Translations under genes and position numbers: made by a program
Shown here: piece by piece, positions 17,920 to 26,662 of the stretch
Numbering within the stretch: position 1 is the first letter of the stretch
Layout of the letters: each line of letters begins with the position of its first letter
Notes under the pieces: model-generated
The model's database searches: none
What the model was told of the DNA's origin: nothing
The model's input: the letters and a program-made list of their open reading frames with translations, nothing else
From: CAVROP01 sp050012175
GTDB taxonomy: Bacteria; Acidobacteriota; Terriglobia; UBA7540
Length of the DNA stretch: 64,000 bases
Assembly (NCBI GenBank): GCA_050012175.1
Contig: JBEKHR010000018.1
Span: 33,888 to 97,887, forward strand
Direction of reading: 5' to 3'

Positions 17920-19076
17920 TGCTGCAAGTTCTGAAAACCATAACGGGTTCCATGGAAAACATACCCGCCCTTTAACCGACCGCTTAAACGTTCCAAATAT
18001 TGCGCGCCCGGCATCTGGCGGATCATCCGCTTGACAGGGGTTAGCAGTTTAGAGTGCAATTTTGAGCGCCTCTTCTGTATGGCTGCCGCGCGTTTGATAT
18101 CCTCATCTTGCCGCGCAATGTAGTCATCTATAATCCGCCACGCTGCGCGCGTATCAACCCCGTTCGTCTCGTACCTCGCCACAGTTTCGATACTCTGACA
18201 GAGCATGTTCCGCTTGTTGAGCTGAAAGGGTATCTGCTCAGAGTAAAAAGCCCTCCTAACATTCTCAATACTCTGAGCCACGCAAACCCCTGCCGTTGTA
18301 AGATCCAAGTCAACTAACCGCCGAAAGCTTTCTGTTTCCTCGAACTCCTTGAGGAATTCTTTGAAGGCGTCTCCATCATTAATTACTCCCCCGACTCCGA
18401 TGGACCGAGAAGTCACCCCGTCAATCATAAGGGGCCACCCCACGAACACATACTTGTCGGTGTTGACAAGCAAACTCACCGCCGCGGTGTAGTCAGGAGC
18501 AGGTGGGAGAAACATCCGCTTCTGGATCCGGAGCACTCGTGCGATTAATTGTTGATGGCAAAGCGAATTCAGGAACTTGGGCGCGTGATCGGAGTGCTGC
18601 CGTTCGTAAAGCTGCTGCAGCACATCCCGGCTGGAGAGCAGATGGGGCTTGGCCTGGGGCTTACGAACGTACAGGACGTTGCGCGGCATCGGGATTGCCC
18701 AATCGGGGGAAACATAATGGCAGGTATCCCACGCCACGAGTTCCGTCTTGAACTCGTCAAGAGCTGCGAGTGCCTTTTCAACCGCATAACACAGCAAGTA
18801 CGAATCGTCCGTCAAGAATGTGACGTATTCCCCTTTTGCGTGGGAGAGGGCAAATTCCCAACTATCGGGCATGGCCAGAAGACGATCGGTTCTCACATAT
18901 CGGAGTCTGGGGTCCTGAAATGATTCGTAGACCTTTCTGGTTTCTTCATTCCCACAGTAATTGTCGCTGACCAAAATCTCGAGATCCTGCCAGGTTTGGC
19001 GTAAGGCGCTTTGCAGCGCGACCTTCAAGAGGTGAGCGCGGTTGCGCGTTGGCATTACGACGGAAACCCTTGGCAT
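17853..19076 (-). CDS. family 2 glycosyltransferase
   Basis: A 407-residue GT-A protein. It starts PRVSVVMPTRNRAHLLKVAL, has ILVSDNYCGNEETRK (unusual DN in place of DD in the first acidic motif) and the DxD-like FLTDDSYLL. The second half has no strong signature beyond being alpha-helical and basic. The last 40 residues (YGFQNLQQCGEMAPQLIASV...) look like the lead-in to a methyltransferase domain rather than a glycosyltransferase end, which supports a fusion or frameshift with the next gene. Confidence 0.8.
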   Translation of the reverse strand: MPRVSVVMPTRNRAHLLKVALQSALRQTWQDLEILVSDNYCGNEETRKVYESFQDPRLRYVRTDRLLAMPDSWEFALSHAKGEYVTFLTDDSYLLCYAVEKALAALDEFKTELVAWDTCHYVSPDWAIPMPRNVLYVRKPQAKPHLLSSRDVLQQLYERQHSDHAPKFLNSLCHQQLIARVLRIQKRMFLPPAPDYTAAVSLLVNTDKYVFVGWPLMIDGVTSRSIGVGGVINDGDAFKEFLKEFEETESFRRLVDLDLTTAGVCVAQSIENVRRAFYSEQIPFQLNKRNMLCQSIETVARYETNGVDTRAAWRIIDDYIARQDEDIKRAAAIQKRRSKLHSKLLTPVKRMIRQMPGAQYLERLSGRLKGGYVFHGTRYGFQNLQQCGEMAPQLIASVADRGSSLAS

Positions 19077-19119
19077 TACACTGACCTCCGGTACTAAGGC
19101 AGAGAAACGCCCCCTCCAT

Positions 19120-20643
19120 CTAAACGATCGGGGAAGCGCCCGCTGGCGTCGGCTTCAGGAAAGCCAGCCGGCGCAATGTTTCGCGTAACTCATCACCAAT
19201 CAGTCGATAAGCTGCGGCAACAAACGCAATGGAAGCAAAGGCATAGCCCAAGGCTAACGACACAATCGAAGAAGACCCCAGGGAGGTGATGATAACCCAG
19301 GCTCCACCGTACGTCAAGCCTGCCAGGACAAAGACCTTGAATACATGGAGGTACCATTTCCAAACAGGTATACCCAGGCATTCAGAACATGCGCGCGGCA
19401 TCATATATGCGTAGGCGAAAACGTGGTAGAAGACCCAAGAGAGTCCGGCCCCGGCGATCCCGAATTTGTACACGAGCAAGGTGGTCACGGGCAACACCAC
19501 GAACAGCGCATAGTAGTTTGAACGGGCCGCGATTTCAGGCTTACCCACCGCCAGGGAAAAGACATAGGGGATAGTTAATGTTCCATTCATGCAGAAACCA
19601 ATACACAAGAATGTGACCGGCCAAAGCAGCATTCGCGCAGCTTCCGCATTCAGCACGAAAGTGAAGAGAGGACGGGCGGCAAAGGGAATGGCCGCGAAGA
19701 TGGGTATGATCGCATAGCAGAGAAGATCCTGTAAGTTCTTATACTGCCGCATGAGTCCAGCACGGTCGCCCTGCTTGTACAAAGCGGAAAAAGAAGGGAA
19801 GACGGCCTGGGAAACCGAGGCTGACACCAGCATCCCCCGCGACACGGCGTTGTAGGCCATGCTGTAGTATCCGAAAACGCCGAGAGACAGAAGCTTACTC
19901 ACTATGGCTTTGTCTGATTGCGTGTGAATGATAGAAAGGACTGTGATCCCCGCCAACTTGAACGTATATCCGGCATTCCGGTGGATCGCCGAAGTCCAAA
20001 CCCAGGGAATAAATGCCTTGGCGCCGAAAAAGTGAGCGCACACCCTCAAGTAAATGACAGGGCCTAAGAGGTAACAACCGGCCATCCAGAGGCTAACCTG
20101 ATTCAAGCCGCCGCCCAGGAAGAGGACAAAAATGGTGCCGAACTGCTGTAAGGCACTGGTCCCTACATCAATGAGGTTGGTGAATTCCATGCGCTGAATA
20201 CCCCGCAGAATGCTGGCATAGAAGGAGCGAGGCAGCGCGAGGAGCGAGGAGATTCCGAGCACACGCAGAATCCGGGAGGCGGTGAAAGGACTGAGAGTAC
20301 CCAGGTGGATCCACTTGGTGACAAGCCAGGGCGCAGACGCGTAAAGCGCCATGGCGGCCAGGACGTAGAGGCTCCAATAGAAGAGTGAGGCGGTTTGAAG
20401 CAGATGCTTTACGTAAGTTGGATCTTCTTCGTGAAAGGCCGCGACTTCGCGGACGGTGGTTTCGTTTATTCCCAGAGCCAGAATCGCGGTGAGCAGGGCG
20501 TTCAGCGTGAGGGTGAAATAGATAATCCCGAGCGCGTCCTGGCCCAACTGCTTGAAAATGAACTTCACCGCTACGAACCCTAGGATGACAAGCAGCCCCT
20601 GGCCAAACAGGTTGTAAAGAATGTTCTTTGAAAGCCGTGACAT
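19120..20643 (-). CDS. wzx: oligosaccharide flippase (Wzx/MATE-like)
   Basis: A 507-residue inner-membrane protein with about twelve to fourteen hydrophobic segments, beginning MSRLSKNILYNLFGQGLLV, the common Wzx/PST N-terminus, and containing LGINETTVREVAAFH and SYNAVSRGMLV-like polysaccharide_synt segments (here YNAVSRGMLVSASVSQAVFPSF is read in two parts). It should flip the undecaprenyl-linked repeat unit to the periplasm for the polymerase. Single copy in the window, which fits a Wzx/Wzy-dependent pathway with the Wza and Wzc proteins. Confidence 0.9.
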   Translation of the reverse strand: MSRLSKNILYNLFGQGLLVILGFVAVKFIFKQLGQDALGIIYFTLTLNALLTAILALGINETTVREVAAFHEEDPTYVKHLLQTASLFYWSLYVLAAMALYASAPWLVTKWIHLGTLSPFTASRILRVLGISSLLALPRSFYASILRGIQRMEFTNLIDVGTSALQQFGTIFVLFLGGGLNQVSLWMAGCYLLGPVIYLRVCAHFFGAKAFIPWVWTSAIHRNAGYTFKLAGITVLSIIHTQSDKAIVSKLLSLGVFGYYSMAYNAVSRGMLVSASVSQAVFPSFSALYKQGDRAGLMRQYKNLQDLLCYAIIPIFAAIPFAARPLFTFVLNAEAARMLLWPVTFLCIGFCMNGTLTIPYVFSLAVGKPEIAARSNYYALFVVLPVTTLLVYKFGIAGAGLSWVFYHVFAYAYMMPRACSECLGIPVWKWYLHVFKVFVLAGLTYGGAWVIITSLGSSSIVSLALGYAFASIAFVAAAYRLIGDELRETLRRLAFLKPTPAGASPIV

Positions 20644-20696
20644 GGGACTCCGTGATCTTGTTCAACCGCTCCCGCTCGGTCATTGAGGAAAGAGAT

Positions 20697-20835
20697 TTTA
20701 ACACGGAGGGCACAAAGAAGAACTCACGGAGAACACGGAGTGCCCGCGAACTGTCCCCCGCTCTTCCCCTCCGTGTTCTTCGTGCTGAAGCCCCCAACGA
20801 TCTCATGGAAGTGGCTCTGGGGACTCTGTGTTAAA
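20697..20835. repeat. 139-bp inverted-repeat element with TTTAACAC ends
   Basis: The element begins TTTAACACGGAGG and ends with the complement-like GGACTCTGTGTTAAA. Inside, CACGGAG units recur on one side, and CTCCGTGTTCTTCGTG on the other, giving a long imperfect hairpin. It has no open frame of note. It lies just upstream of the flippase start and downstream of the CmcI-like gene, so it could also act as an RNA hairpin in the operon message. Confidence 0.6.
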
Positions 20836-20918
20836 GGCTCTTAAACCCATACCCCTCTCTATGCAGCGTGGCCGCTTTCACAAATAATGCGAGCTGACAG
20901 AGAGAGAAGCCGAAGCGG

Positions 20919-21677
20919 TCATTTGCGGCGTAAGTACGCATCCGGCCAATAGGTGACCCCTGAACGGGTAGGTTCCGGGTCAATTTCAAATTCAGGATGT
21001 GAAGCCAGAAATTCGTGGACCGCGGCCCTGGGGTTATCTCGCGTCCATTCTGCCTTCCCACCCGGCACATCGTCGAGGTCCTCCATGATGCCGTCGGCGG
21101 CCACGATATAGCTCCCGGAAGTCACGAGCGGACCGTAAAGCTCAAGTTCTTTCCGGACATGCTCTCTGGTGTGGTTTGAATCCAGAACGACCATCACCTC
21201 TTCATTCGGAGAAATCAGGTTCCGGACCTCCTCGAGCGTTTCGGGCGCAATGGAGCTTCGCTCGATCAAGGTTATCCGCTTCTTGAGCGGGTGCCCTTCG
21301 ATTGCCTTACGGTTATGCGGCCTGATTTCAATGTCGATGGATATCACACGACCCCGTCCCAAAATTTCAAATAGACTCGCATAGAACACGCTGGATCCAC
21401 CGTGCGCAATACCGGTTTCAATGATGACCTGCGGCTGAACCTTATGGATCAGCTCCTGCACTATGACCAAGTCCTCAGGCAATTGAATGACGGGTCGCCC
21501 CATCCAGGAGAAGTTATAAGAATATTTCGCGGCCCAGCCCGTCTTTATCCACAATCGGGAAATGGCTTGGAATGCTTCGGGGGTATAAAGAGGGAAAGTG
21601 GATAATTCATTGTCAGCGTACGTGACGGATAGAGTCTGGCTCACCATATCAACTATCAGGTTGCGAATTCTCTTCAA
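20919..21677 (-). CDS. CmcI/cephalosporin hydroxylase-family methyltransferase-like protein
   Basis: A 252-residue protein of the CmcI family (rhamnosyl O-methyltransferase/cephalosporin hydroxylase, PF04989): QVIIETGIAHGGSSVFYASL is the nucleotide-binding loop, followed by VISIDIEIRPHNRKAI, VMVVLDSNHTREHV and YIVAADGIMED. Members O-methylate sugars or hydroxylate small molecules. I set the start at the TTG at 21677, because AAAGGAGG lies 5 nt before it; the longer open frame to 21785 would translate straight through a palindromic repeat at 21736-21775. Likely role: methylating a sugar of the exopolysaccharide. Confidence 0.85.
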   Translation of the reverse strand: MKRIRNLIVDMVSQTLSVTYADNELSTFPLYTPEAFQAISRLWIKTGWAAKYSYNFSWMGRPVIQLPEDLVIVQELIHKVQPQVIIETGIAHGGSSVFYASLFEILGRGRVISIDIEIRPHNRKAIEGHPLKKRITLIERSSIAPETLEEVRNLISPNEEVMVVLDSNHTREHVRKELELYGPLVTSGSYIVAADGIMEDLDDVPGGKAEWTRDNPRAAVHEFLASHPEFEIDPEPTRSGVTYWPDAYLRRK

Positions 21678-21735
21678 CGAGCCTCCTTTACAACGCGTGT
21701 TGGTGTCATCTGGGATGGTATCCCTTTCGAAACGC

Positions 21736-21775
21736 CAGTCATTCCCGTCCCGCCATGGCGGGACGGGAATGACTG
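21736..21775. repeat. perfect 40-bp palindrome of the GTCATTC family
   Basis: A perfect inverted repeat with no loop, centred on CGCCATGGCG, whose outer ends read CAGTCATTCCCGTCC and its complement. It is the minimal form of the GTCATTC...GAATGAC elements at 6241-6348 and 52981-53103. It sits between two genes of the operon and could form a strong hairpin in the transcript. Confidence 0.85.
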
Positions 21776-21815
21776 CGACTTGCAACGCCCATTTTTCGCA
21801 AATGACACGAGCACC

Positions 21816-22994
21816 CTACAACTGGACGATGGGGATTTCAAGCGACATTTGCGATAGTATCGATCGGTTTTCTTCCAGGTAATTGGGGTTCATGTTTACG
21901 ATACCCGCGATGCGACTCCTTTGCTCCCGGACGTAGCTGGGTGACACGATCTGATGCCCAGTGCCGAGAACATATTTCCCGTGCTTGGCGGGATTAATAT
22001 CGATGAGGAACCGAATGCGACGATTCTCGGGGTCAATCGTGTTCACTAAGGTTGTCCCTTTAGCTGCCGCCCCCCATATCGCGCAGCCCCCTGCTCTGTC
22101 GAAAGCGTCGATTTTTTCTTCGCACGCTTCCATTCGTCCCTGGAGTCTCGCCAGGAAAGATTGGATCTTCCACCAGAGATTCGGGGTGGGCCTTGGCCGA
22201 AGTGCTCCGGGTGTGCTGCCGGCCATGGCAGGCTTGGCTTCTATGCACAGGTATTGCTCGTCGAAGGCCAAGTGCGTCTCGAGGACCTGAAATCCCGTCT
22301 GTTCGAATGCCCAGGTAAGATTCTCTGCCGTGAGATACGAGCAATGCTCATAAAAGAAATCCCAGAATGTCACCGTATCGAGGATCCAGGGTAGCGCTGG
22401 AGTCTCAAAGTATACAAATGAGTCCATCCCGTTCCCGATTGCTTGTCGAACCGCATGGAGCATTTCCAAAGGGGATTGCACATGCTCGATGACATGACGG
22501 CAACAGACGAAATCAGGGGCAAATTGGGTGTGCTGTGAATCATAAAATGCACGGATAAAGCGCACTGCCCCTTGCTCAGCGGTGTCAGGGCCGACGTAGC
22601 TGGGATCGAATCCAATGCCTCGGTTTCTTCCGTCTTTGCAAAGCAGTCGGAGGAATTCCCCCTTCCCGCAGCCCACTTCAATAACCACCTTATCGTGAAG
22701 ACGGTATTTGCTAAGGAGAGACTCCCCCAGCTCTGTGAGGTAATGCTTGAAGTAGGGAGAGCAGCTCTGGGTGTTTTCATAGGCAGCAGAGTATCGGAGG
22801 CTGTTGGGGTCGAATGCTGCGTTAAAGACAAAACCGCACGTTCTACAGAAGGCCAGCAGGAGGTCCCCACGAGTAAACTGGCGTGCCTCCTCAGCGCTCG
22901 CACACACCACGTTCTGGTGGACAGGCACGTTCCTGCGTTGGAAGAAGACCTGTGGGGAAGGGCTCGCACAAAGTGGGCAAAGGCGCTTTATCAT
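21816..22994 (-). CDS. sugar C-methyltransferase family protein (zinc-binding N-terminus)
   Basis: A 392-residue protein with the three-part layout of NDP-sugar C-methyltransferases (TylC3/NovU family): an N-terminal Zn-binding segment with RLCPLCASP and later AFCRTCGFVFN, a SAM-binding domain (VVIEVGCGKGEFLRLL, VCCRHVIEHV) and a C-terminal domain with CAIWGAAAKGTTLVNT. Such enzymes add a methyl to C3 of a 4-keto-6-deoxysugar. The ATG at 22994 overlaps the upstream reductase stop as ATGA. Its partner at 24435 is a second copy of the family, so one may act on a different sugar or position. Confidence 0.85.
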   Translation of the reverse strand: MIKRLCPLCASPSPQVFFQRRNVPVHQNVVCASAEEARQFTRGDLLLAFCRTCGFVFNAAFDPNSLRYSAAYENTQSCSPYFKHYLTELGESLLSKYRLHDKVVIEVGCGKGEFLRLLCKDGRNRGIGFDPSYVGPDTAEQGAVRFIRAFYDSQHTQFAPDFVCCRHVIEHVQSPLEMLHAVRQAIGNGMDSFVYFETPALPWILDTVTFWDFFYEHCSYLTAENLTWAFEQTGFQVLETHLAFDEQYLCIEAKPAMAGSTPGALRPRPTPNLWWKIQSFLARLQGRMEACEEKIDAFDRAGGCAIWGAAAKGTTLVNTIDPENRRIRFLIDINPAKHGKYVLGTGHQIVSPSYVREQRSRIAGIVNMNPNYLEENRSILSQMSLEIPIVQL

Positions 22995-23914
22995 GTCCCG
23001 TGTATCGTTGACCTCCACCATTCACATGTCTTTGCCACCCCCTCCTTGAGGGTTAGGGAAGGCTTCCACCCGACCACACTTGCCAGCCTTCGAACGTCCG
23101 CCAACAACACCAGCGGTTCCTGAGGATCGGTGGGCAAAGCTCCAAGTACAAGATTCTCTTCCCTTTGCAGATGTTGCGCAATGGTTTGAACAATCGTCCG
23201 CACCTTTGTCGGTTGCCCCGAGCCGATATTCACCGGACCGGAAAGGTCACTTTTCGCTACCGCCCACACCGCAGATGCCGCGTCCTCCACATGGAGGAAA
23301 TCTCGGATCTGTTCCCCACTGGTGCATTTGGCTACCTCCCCTTTTAGCAAGGTCAGAACCACGTAGGGAATCAATCGCTCTTTAGCCTCCGTGGGCCCGT
23401 AGAGGTAGAAGAAGCGCGTCCAGGCAAAACCCATTCCCGCCTGGGCGCAAAAAGCTTGCAGGATCTCCCGCGTCGCATTCTTGCATATGCCATACAAGGA
23501 ACGGGGCTTCAAGGGCGTCACCATCTCCGAGAAGAATCCATAATCCCAGTCATATTCTGCACAAGTTCCGGCGCCCACGACTCGGGAACAGCCTGCCTCT
23601 CTAAGCGCTCGCGCTAAGGAAAGACTCATCCTCACACAATCCAGATTCTCACTTGCCTGCCAGTACTTGCCCGGCTCCACATACCAAGCGAGGTGTATGG
23701 CGTTTTCAGGTCGAGTCCCACTGACCAACCTTCGCACAGCGTCGCCATCACTCAAATCGCAATGAACCAGAGAAACGGAATCCAGGCAGTCGATTAGGCG
23801 CGCAGGAGATTCTCCCGGCCTGAGCACAGCTACAACGGTATGCCCGTCCTGGAGGACTTTTCGGACCACTTGGGATCCGATGAATCCACCTGCTCCAGTA
23901 ATGAGAACCCTCAT
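22991..23914 (-). CDS. NAD-dependent sugar epimerase/reductase (SDR)
   Basis: An extended SDR of 307 residues with VLITGAGGFIGSQVV at the N-terminus and the sugar-binding/active-site block YGICKNATREIL; the serine of the triad is replaced in VVGAGTCAEYDWD, a variant found in CDP- and dTDP-4-keto-sugar reductases. Placed between two C-methyltransferases and downstream of rfbFG, it most likely does the final C4 keto-reduction of the CDP-linked branched 6-deoxysugar. Ends with a 4-nt ATGA overlap into the next gene. Confidence 0.8.
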   Translation of the reverse strand: MRVLITGAGGFIGSQVVRKVLQDGHTVVAVLRPGESPARLIDCLDSVSLVHCDLSDGDAVRRLVSGTRPENAIHLAWYVEPGKYWQASENLDCVRMSLSLARALREAGCSRVVGAGTCAEYDWDYGFFSEMVTPLKPRSLYGICKNATREILQAFCAQAGMGFAWTRFFYLYGPTEAKERLIPYVVLTLLKGEVAKCTSGEQIRDFLHVEDAASAVWAVAKSDLSGPVNIGSGQPTKVRTIVQTIAQHLQREENLVLGALPTDPQEPLVLLADVRRLASVVGWKPSLTLKEGVAKTCEWWRSTIHGT

Positions 23915-23926
23915 CGGACCATCCGG

Positions 23927-24376
23927 CTAAAAGTTTTTGACTTCCCACTTGTAGGGAATGGTGTCACTGGAGGGGTCAAGACGTGTGGTTCTGGAAGGGT
24001 CGTGTGTGTGGGTAGCGCAGTTTGCCACAATAGCATACGGTGCACTCATCCCCTTCATACCATTCCAAACTTCGGGAGGAATGACGACCAGGGAATAATT
24101 ATCCGGCCCCAGAAAAACCTCCATAAGCTCATTTCGGGTCGGGGAGTTCGCTCGATCATCATACAGGACGAGCTTGATTCGACCCTCGATGCAAGCGTAG
24201 TTCAGGGTCATCTCCCGATGTTTGTGCCAGCCTTTGATGACCCCGGGATAAATCGTGGTAAAGTAAATCTCTCCAAACTGCCGGAAGTGCGCGTCCGTGC
24301 ACTTCAACATATGGAAAATGGTCCCGCGCTCATCGGGGATACGCTTTAATGGCACCACCCGTACTCCCTCAATCAT
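23927..24376 (-). CDS. dTDP-4-dehydrorhamnose 3,5-epimerase-like cupin
   Basis: A 149-residue cupin of the RfbC-like family: RIPDERGTIFHML, EIYFTTIYPGVIKGWHKHREM with the metal/active-site His pair, and VVIPPEVWNGMKGM. The family's catalytic His and Tyr positions are only partly visible. The ATG at 24376 follows AAGGGGG by about 5 nt; the longer open frame (to 24478) would overlap the upstream gene. In this cluster it probably epimerises the CDP-4-keto-6-deoxysugar at C3 and/or C5; a dTDP-sugar substrate is the alternative, as rfbA and rfbB are also in the locus. Confidence 0.8.
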   Translation of the reverse strand: MIEGVRVVPLKRIPDERGTIFHMLKCTDAHFRQFGEIYFTTIYPGVIKGWHKHREMTLNYACIEGRIKLVLYDDRANSPTRNELMEVFLGPDNYSLVVIPPEVWNGMKGMSAPYAIVANCATHTHDPSRTTRLDPSSDTIPYKWEVKNF

Positions 24377-24434
24377 GGTAGCCCCCTTACTGAAAGCTTC
24401 CGGCCGGCCGGCAGCTACGGCTCCGCTCTCCACT

Positions 24435-25670
24435 CTAGACGATGCGGACTTCCGGAATCGGGATGATGAAATGGCCACCCCGCTGCCGGTACTCGGCCTG
24501 TTGTGCGAGAATCTCGTCAGCGAAGTTCCAGGTCAGCAGAAGCGTGTAATCCGGCATTGCCTCCAGGAGCTTCTGTGGCGGATAGATGGGAAGATGGACG
24601 CCAGGCATGTATCGCCCCTGCTTGTACGGACTTCGATCGACCACGAAATCCAACCATTCCCGACCAATGCCGCAGTAATTCAGGAGCGTGCTGCCCTTGG
24701 CGGCTGCGCCGTATGCGGCCACTCGGGCCCCCTTGCCCTTCAAATCCGTGAGAAGACGGCAAAGCGAGCCCTTGACCTGCTCGACACGATCCGCGAAACC
24801 GCTGTAAAAGCCAAACTTGTTGACGCCCCAGGAAGCTTCCTGATCGAGCAGTTGCGACACGGCGGGCGTTGGATCAACGGCATCGCGGTGTCTAAGAAAC
24901 AATCGAATTGAGCCGCCGTGGATGGGCAGCCTCTCCACGTCTTGAATCTCCAGTTGATGCCGCCGGAAGAGGTTCTGCAGTGCGGTTACCGAGAAGTAGC
25001 ACAAGTGTTCGTGGTAGATTGTGTCGAACTCGCAGCGATCGATCATTTCCTTCACATTCGGCACTTCAATAACGGCGAGTCCCTGGTCCTTCAGAAGTAC
25101 TTGGATACCGGCGACGAAGCCGTTGAGGTCCGCGACATGCGCTAGCACGTTGTTGGCGTGGAACACATCGGCCCGCGTACCCTCGCTGACCAGCTTGGCG
25201 GCCAGCCGCTCACCAAAGAAATCCGTAAGGGTCGGAATCCCGCGGTTCTGCTCTGCGACACGCGCGACATTAAGCGCGGGCTCGATTCCGAGCACCGGGA
25301 CGCCGGCGCGCCGGTAATGACGCAGAAGATAACCGTCATTGCTGGCGGCTTCCACCACAAGATTGTCTGCCCCCAGACGCAGTGAATCGATCAAGCGCCG
25401 GGAGATGGCCTCGGCGTGGCTCTGGATCTCATCGGAGAACGAAGAGAAGTAGAGATACTCCCGGAACAGCATTTCAGGAGGAACCGTCTCGGTAATCTGG
25501 ACAAGCGAGCAAGTGGGACAGAAGGCAAGGTCCAGGGGGAAGGTAGGTTCCGGACGCGCGAGATCCACGTTCGTCAAGAGCGAATTCGCTAGAGGCGTCA
25601 CGCCCAAGGAAAGGACGGCCGCAAGCCTAGGGCTGCCGCAGGAACGGCATGAGGCTTCGGCGCAAGTCAC
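24435..25670 (-). CDS. sugar C-methyltransferase family protein (second copy)
   Basis: 411 residues with the same three-part layout as the protein at 21816: N-terminal CRSCGSPRL and FCPTCSLVQITE (Zn-binding), SAM domain NLVVEAASNDGYLLRHYRRA and VFHANNVLAHVAD, and C-terminal VAAYGAAAKGSTLLNYCGI. The E-A-A-S-N-D-G-Y motif is typical of the TylC3/NovU C-methyltransferases. I place the start at the GTG at 25670, which overlaps the rfbG stop as GTGA. The open frame reaches further to 25703 but would overlap rfbG by more. Confidence 0.87.
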   Translation of the reverse strand: MTCAEASCRSCGSPRLAAVLSLGVTPLANSLLTNVDLARPEPTFPLDLAFCPTCSLVQITETVPPEMLFREYLYFSSFSDEIQSHAEAISRRLIDSLRLGADNLVVEAASNDGYLLRHYRRAGVPVLGIEPALNVARVAEQNRGIPTLTDFFGERLAAKLVSEGTRADVFHANNVLAHVADLNGFVAGIQVLLKDQGLAVIEVPNVKEMIDRCEFDTIYHEHLCYFSVTALQNLFRRHQLEIQDVERLPIHGGSIRLFLRHRDAVDPTPAVSQLLDQEASWGVNKFGFYSGFADRVEQVKGSLCRLLTDLKGKGARVAAYGAAAKGSTLLNYCGIGREWLDFVVDRSPYKQGRYMPGVHLPIYPPQKLLEAMPDYTLLLTWNFADEILAQQAEYRQRGGHFIIPIPEVRIV

Positions 25671-26662
25671 TTCGGCTGCCCTCCGAAAAAGTCCTGGTAC
25701 CACCTAATCGTCTCTGCGAGGCCGCGCTCAAGGTCATAAGCAGGCTTCCAGTGAAGCAGCCTTTCAGCCTTTGCTGACGATAGGTATTGATTGCGGATCT
25801 CACCCTTCGCTGAGTTAAGGATGGTGGGCTGAATATGCTCACGCTGAGCGAGGCGGCGAATCATGTTGACAATCTCGAGCACCGTCACCTGGGATTCGGG
25901 GCTGAAGTTAAAGCTCTGCCCTCGGATCTCCGGCCCACTAAGGCCCTCCGCCAAGCGCAAATAGGCACTCGAAACATCTTTCACGTAGATGTAATCGCGG
26001 ATGAACTTGCCGTCGCTGCGCAAGACCGGCGATTCGCCTCGCAACAAGGAGCGGATGGTGCCCGGCACAATGCGGGACCAATTGAGGTCGCCACCACCAT
26101 AAACATTGCCGCAACGCGCCAGGGCCACAGGCAGGCGATAAGTGTGGAAATAGGCTTGCGAAATCAGGTCGGCGCAACTCTTCGAAACCTCGTAGGGTTG
26201 GCGCCCTACGAGCGGCATTTCTTCTGTATAGGGGAGCTGCTCCTGCTCTCCATAAGCCTTGTCACTGGACGCCACGACGACCCTTTTCACCAAATCCGGA
26301 TGCAGGCGACAGGCCTCCAGCAGATTCCATGTGCCCCGGACATTCGTCTCCAGGGTTGCCAGGGGTGACCGGTAGGCAACACTCACAATGGCCTGCGCAC
26401 CTAAGTGGATCACCGTGTCGATTTCGTGAGCCACGATGGCGCGTTCAACGGCCCGGAAGTCCTCAAGTTGACCGTTGACGACATTCACTTGATGGACTGC
26501 ACCGCTTCGATAGAACTCCGATTGCGGGTCGTCATCCAGGACGAAAGCCACGACATAGGCGCCGCGCGCCAACAGATCCTTGGTCACCCAGGAGCCCACA
26601 ATCCCCGTCGCCCCGGTGACCAACACTCGCCGTTCTGTCCAAAAACTCGAGCCTTCGTTCAC
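25667..26662 (-). CDS. rfbG: CDP-glucose 4,6-dehydratase
   Basis: Converts CDP-glucose to CDP-4-keto-6-deoxyglucose. Extended SDR: RRVLVTGATGIVGSWVTKDL, active site VVASSDKAYGEQ, the Y-x-x-x-K in QPYEVSKSCADL, and CGNVYGGGDLNWSRIVPG, diagnostic for RfbG. The open frame starts at a GTG at 26698, but the GTG at 26662 gives a GTGA overlap with the rfbF stop, as elsewhere in this operon, and yields 331 residues. The missing rfbH (a 3-dehydratase) means no 3,6-dideoxysugar is made; the neighbours point to C-methylation instead. Confidence 0.93.
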   Translation of the reverse strand: MNEGSSFWTERRVLVTGATGIVGSWVTKDLLARGAYVVAFVLDDDPQSEFYRSGAVHQVNVVNGQLEDFRAVERAIVAHEIDTVIHLGAQAIVSVAYRSPLATLETNVRGTWNLLEACRLHPDLVKRVVVASSDKAYGEQEQLPYTEEMPLVGRQPYEVSKSCADLISQAYFHTYRLPVALARCGNVYGGGDLNWSRIVPGTIRSLLRGESPVLRSDGKFIRDYIYVKDVSSAYLRLAEGLSGPEIRGQSFNFSPESQVTVLEIVNMIRRLAQREHIQPTILNSAKGEIRNQYLSSAKAERLLHWKPAYDLERGLAETIRWYQDFFGGQPK

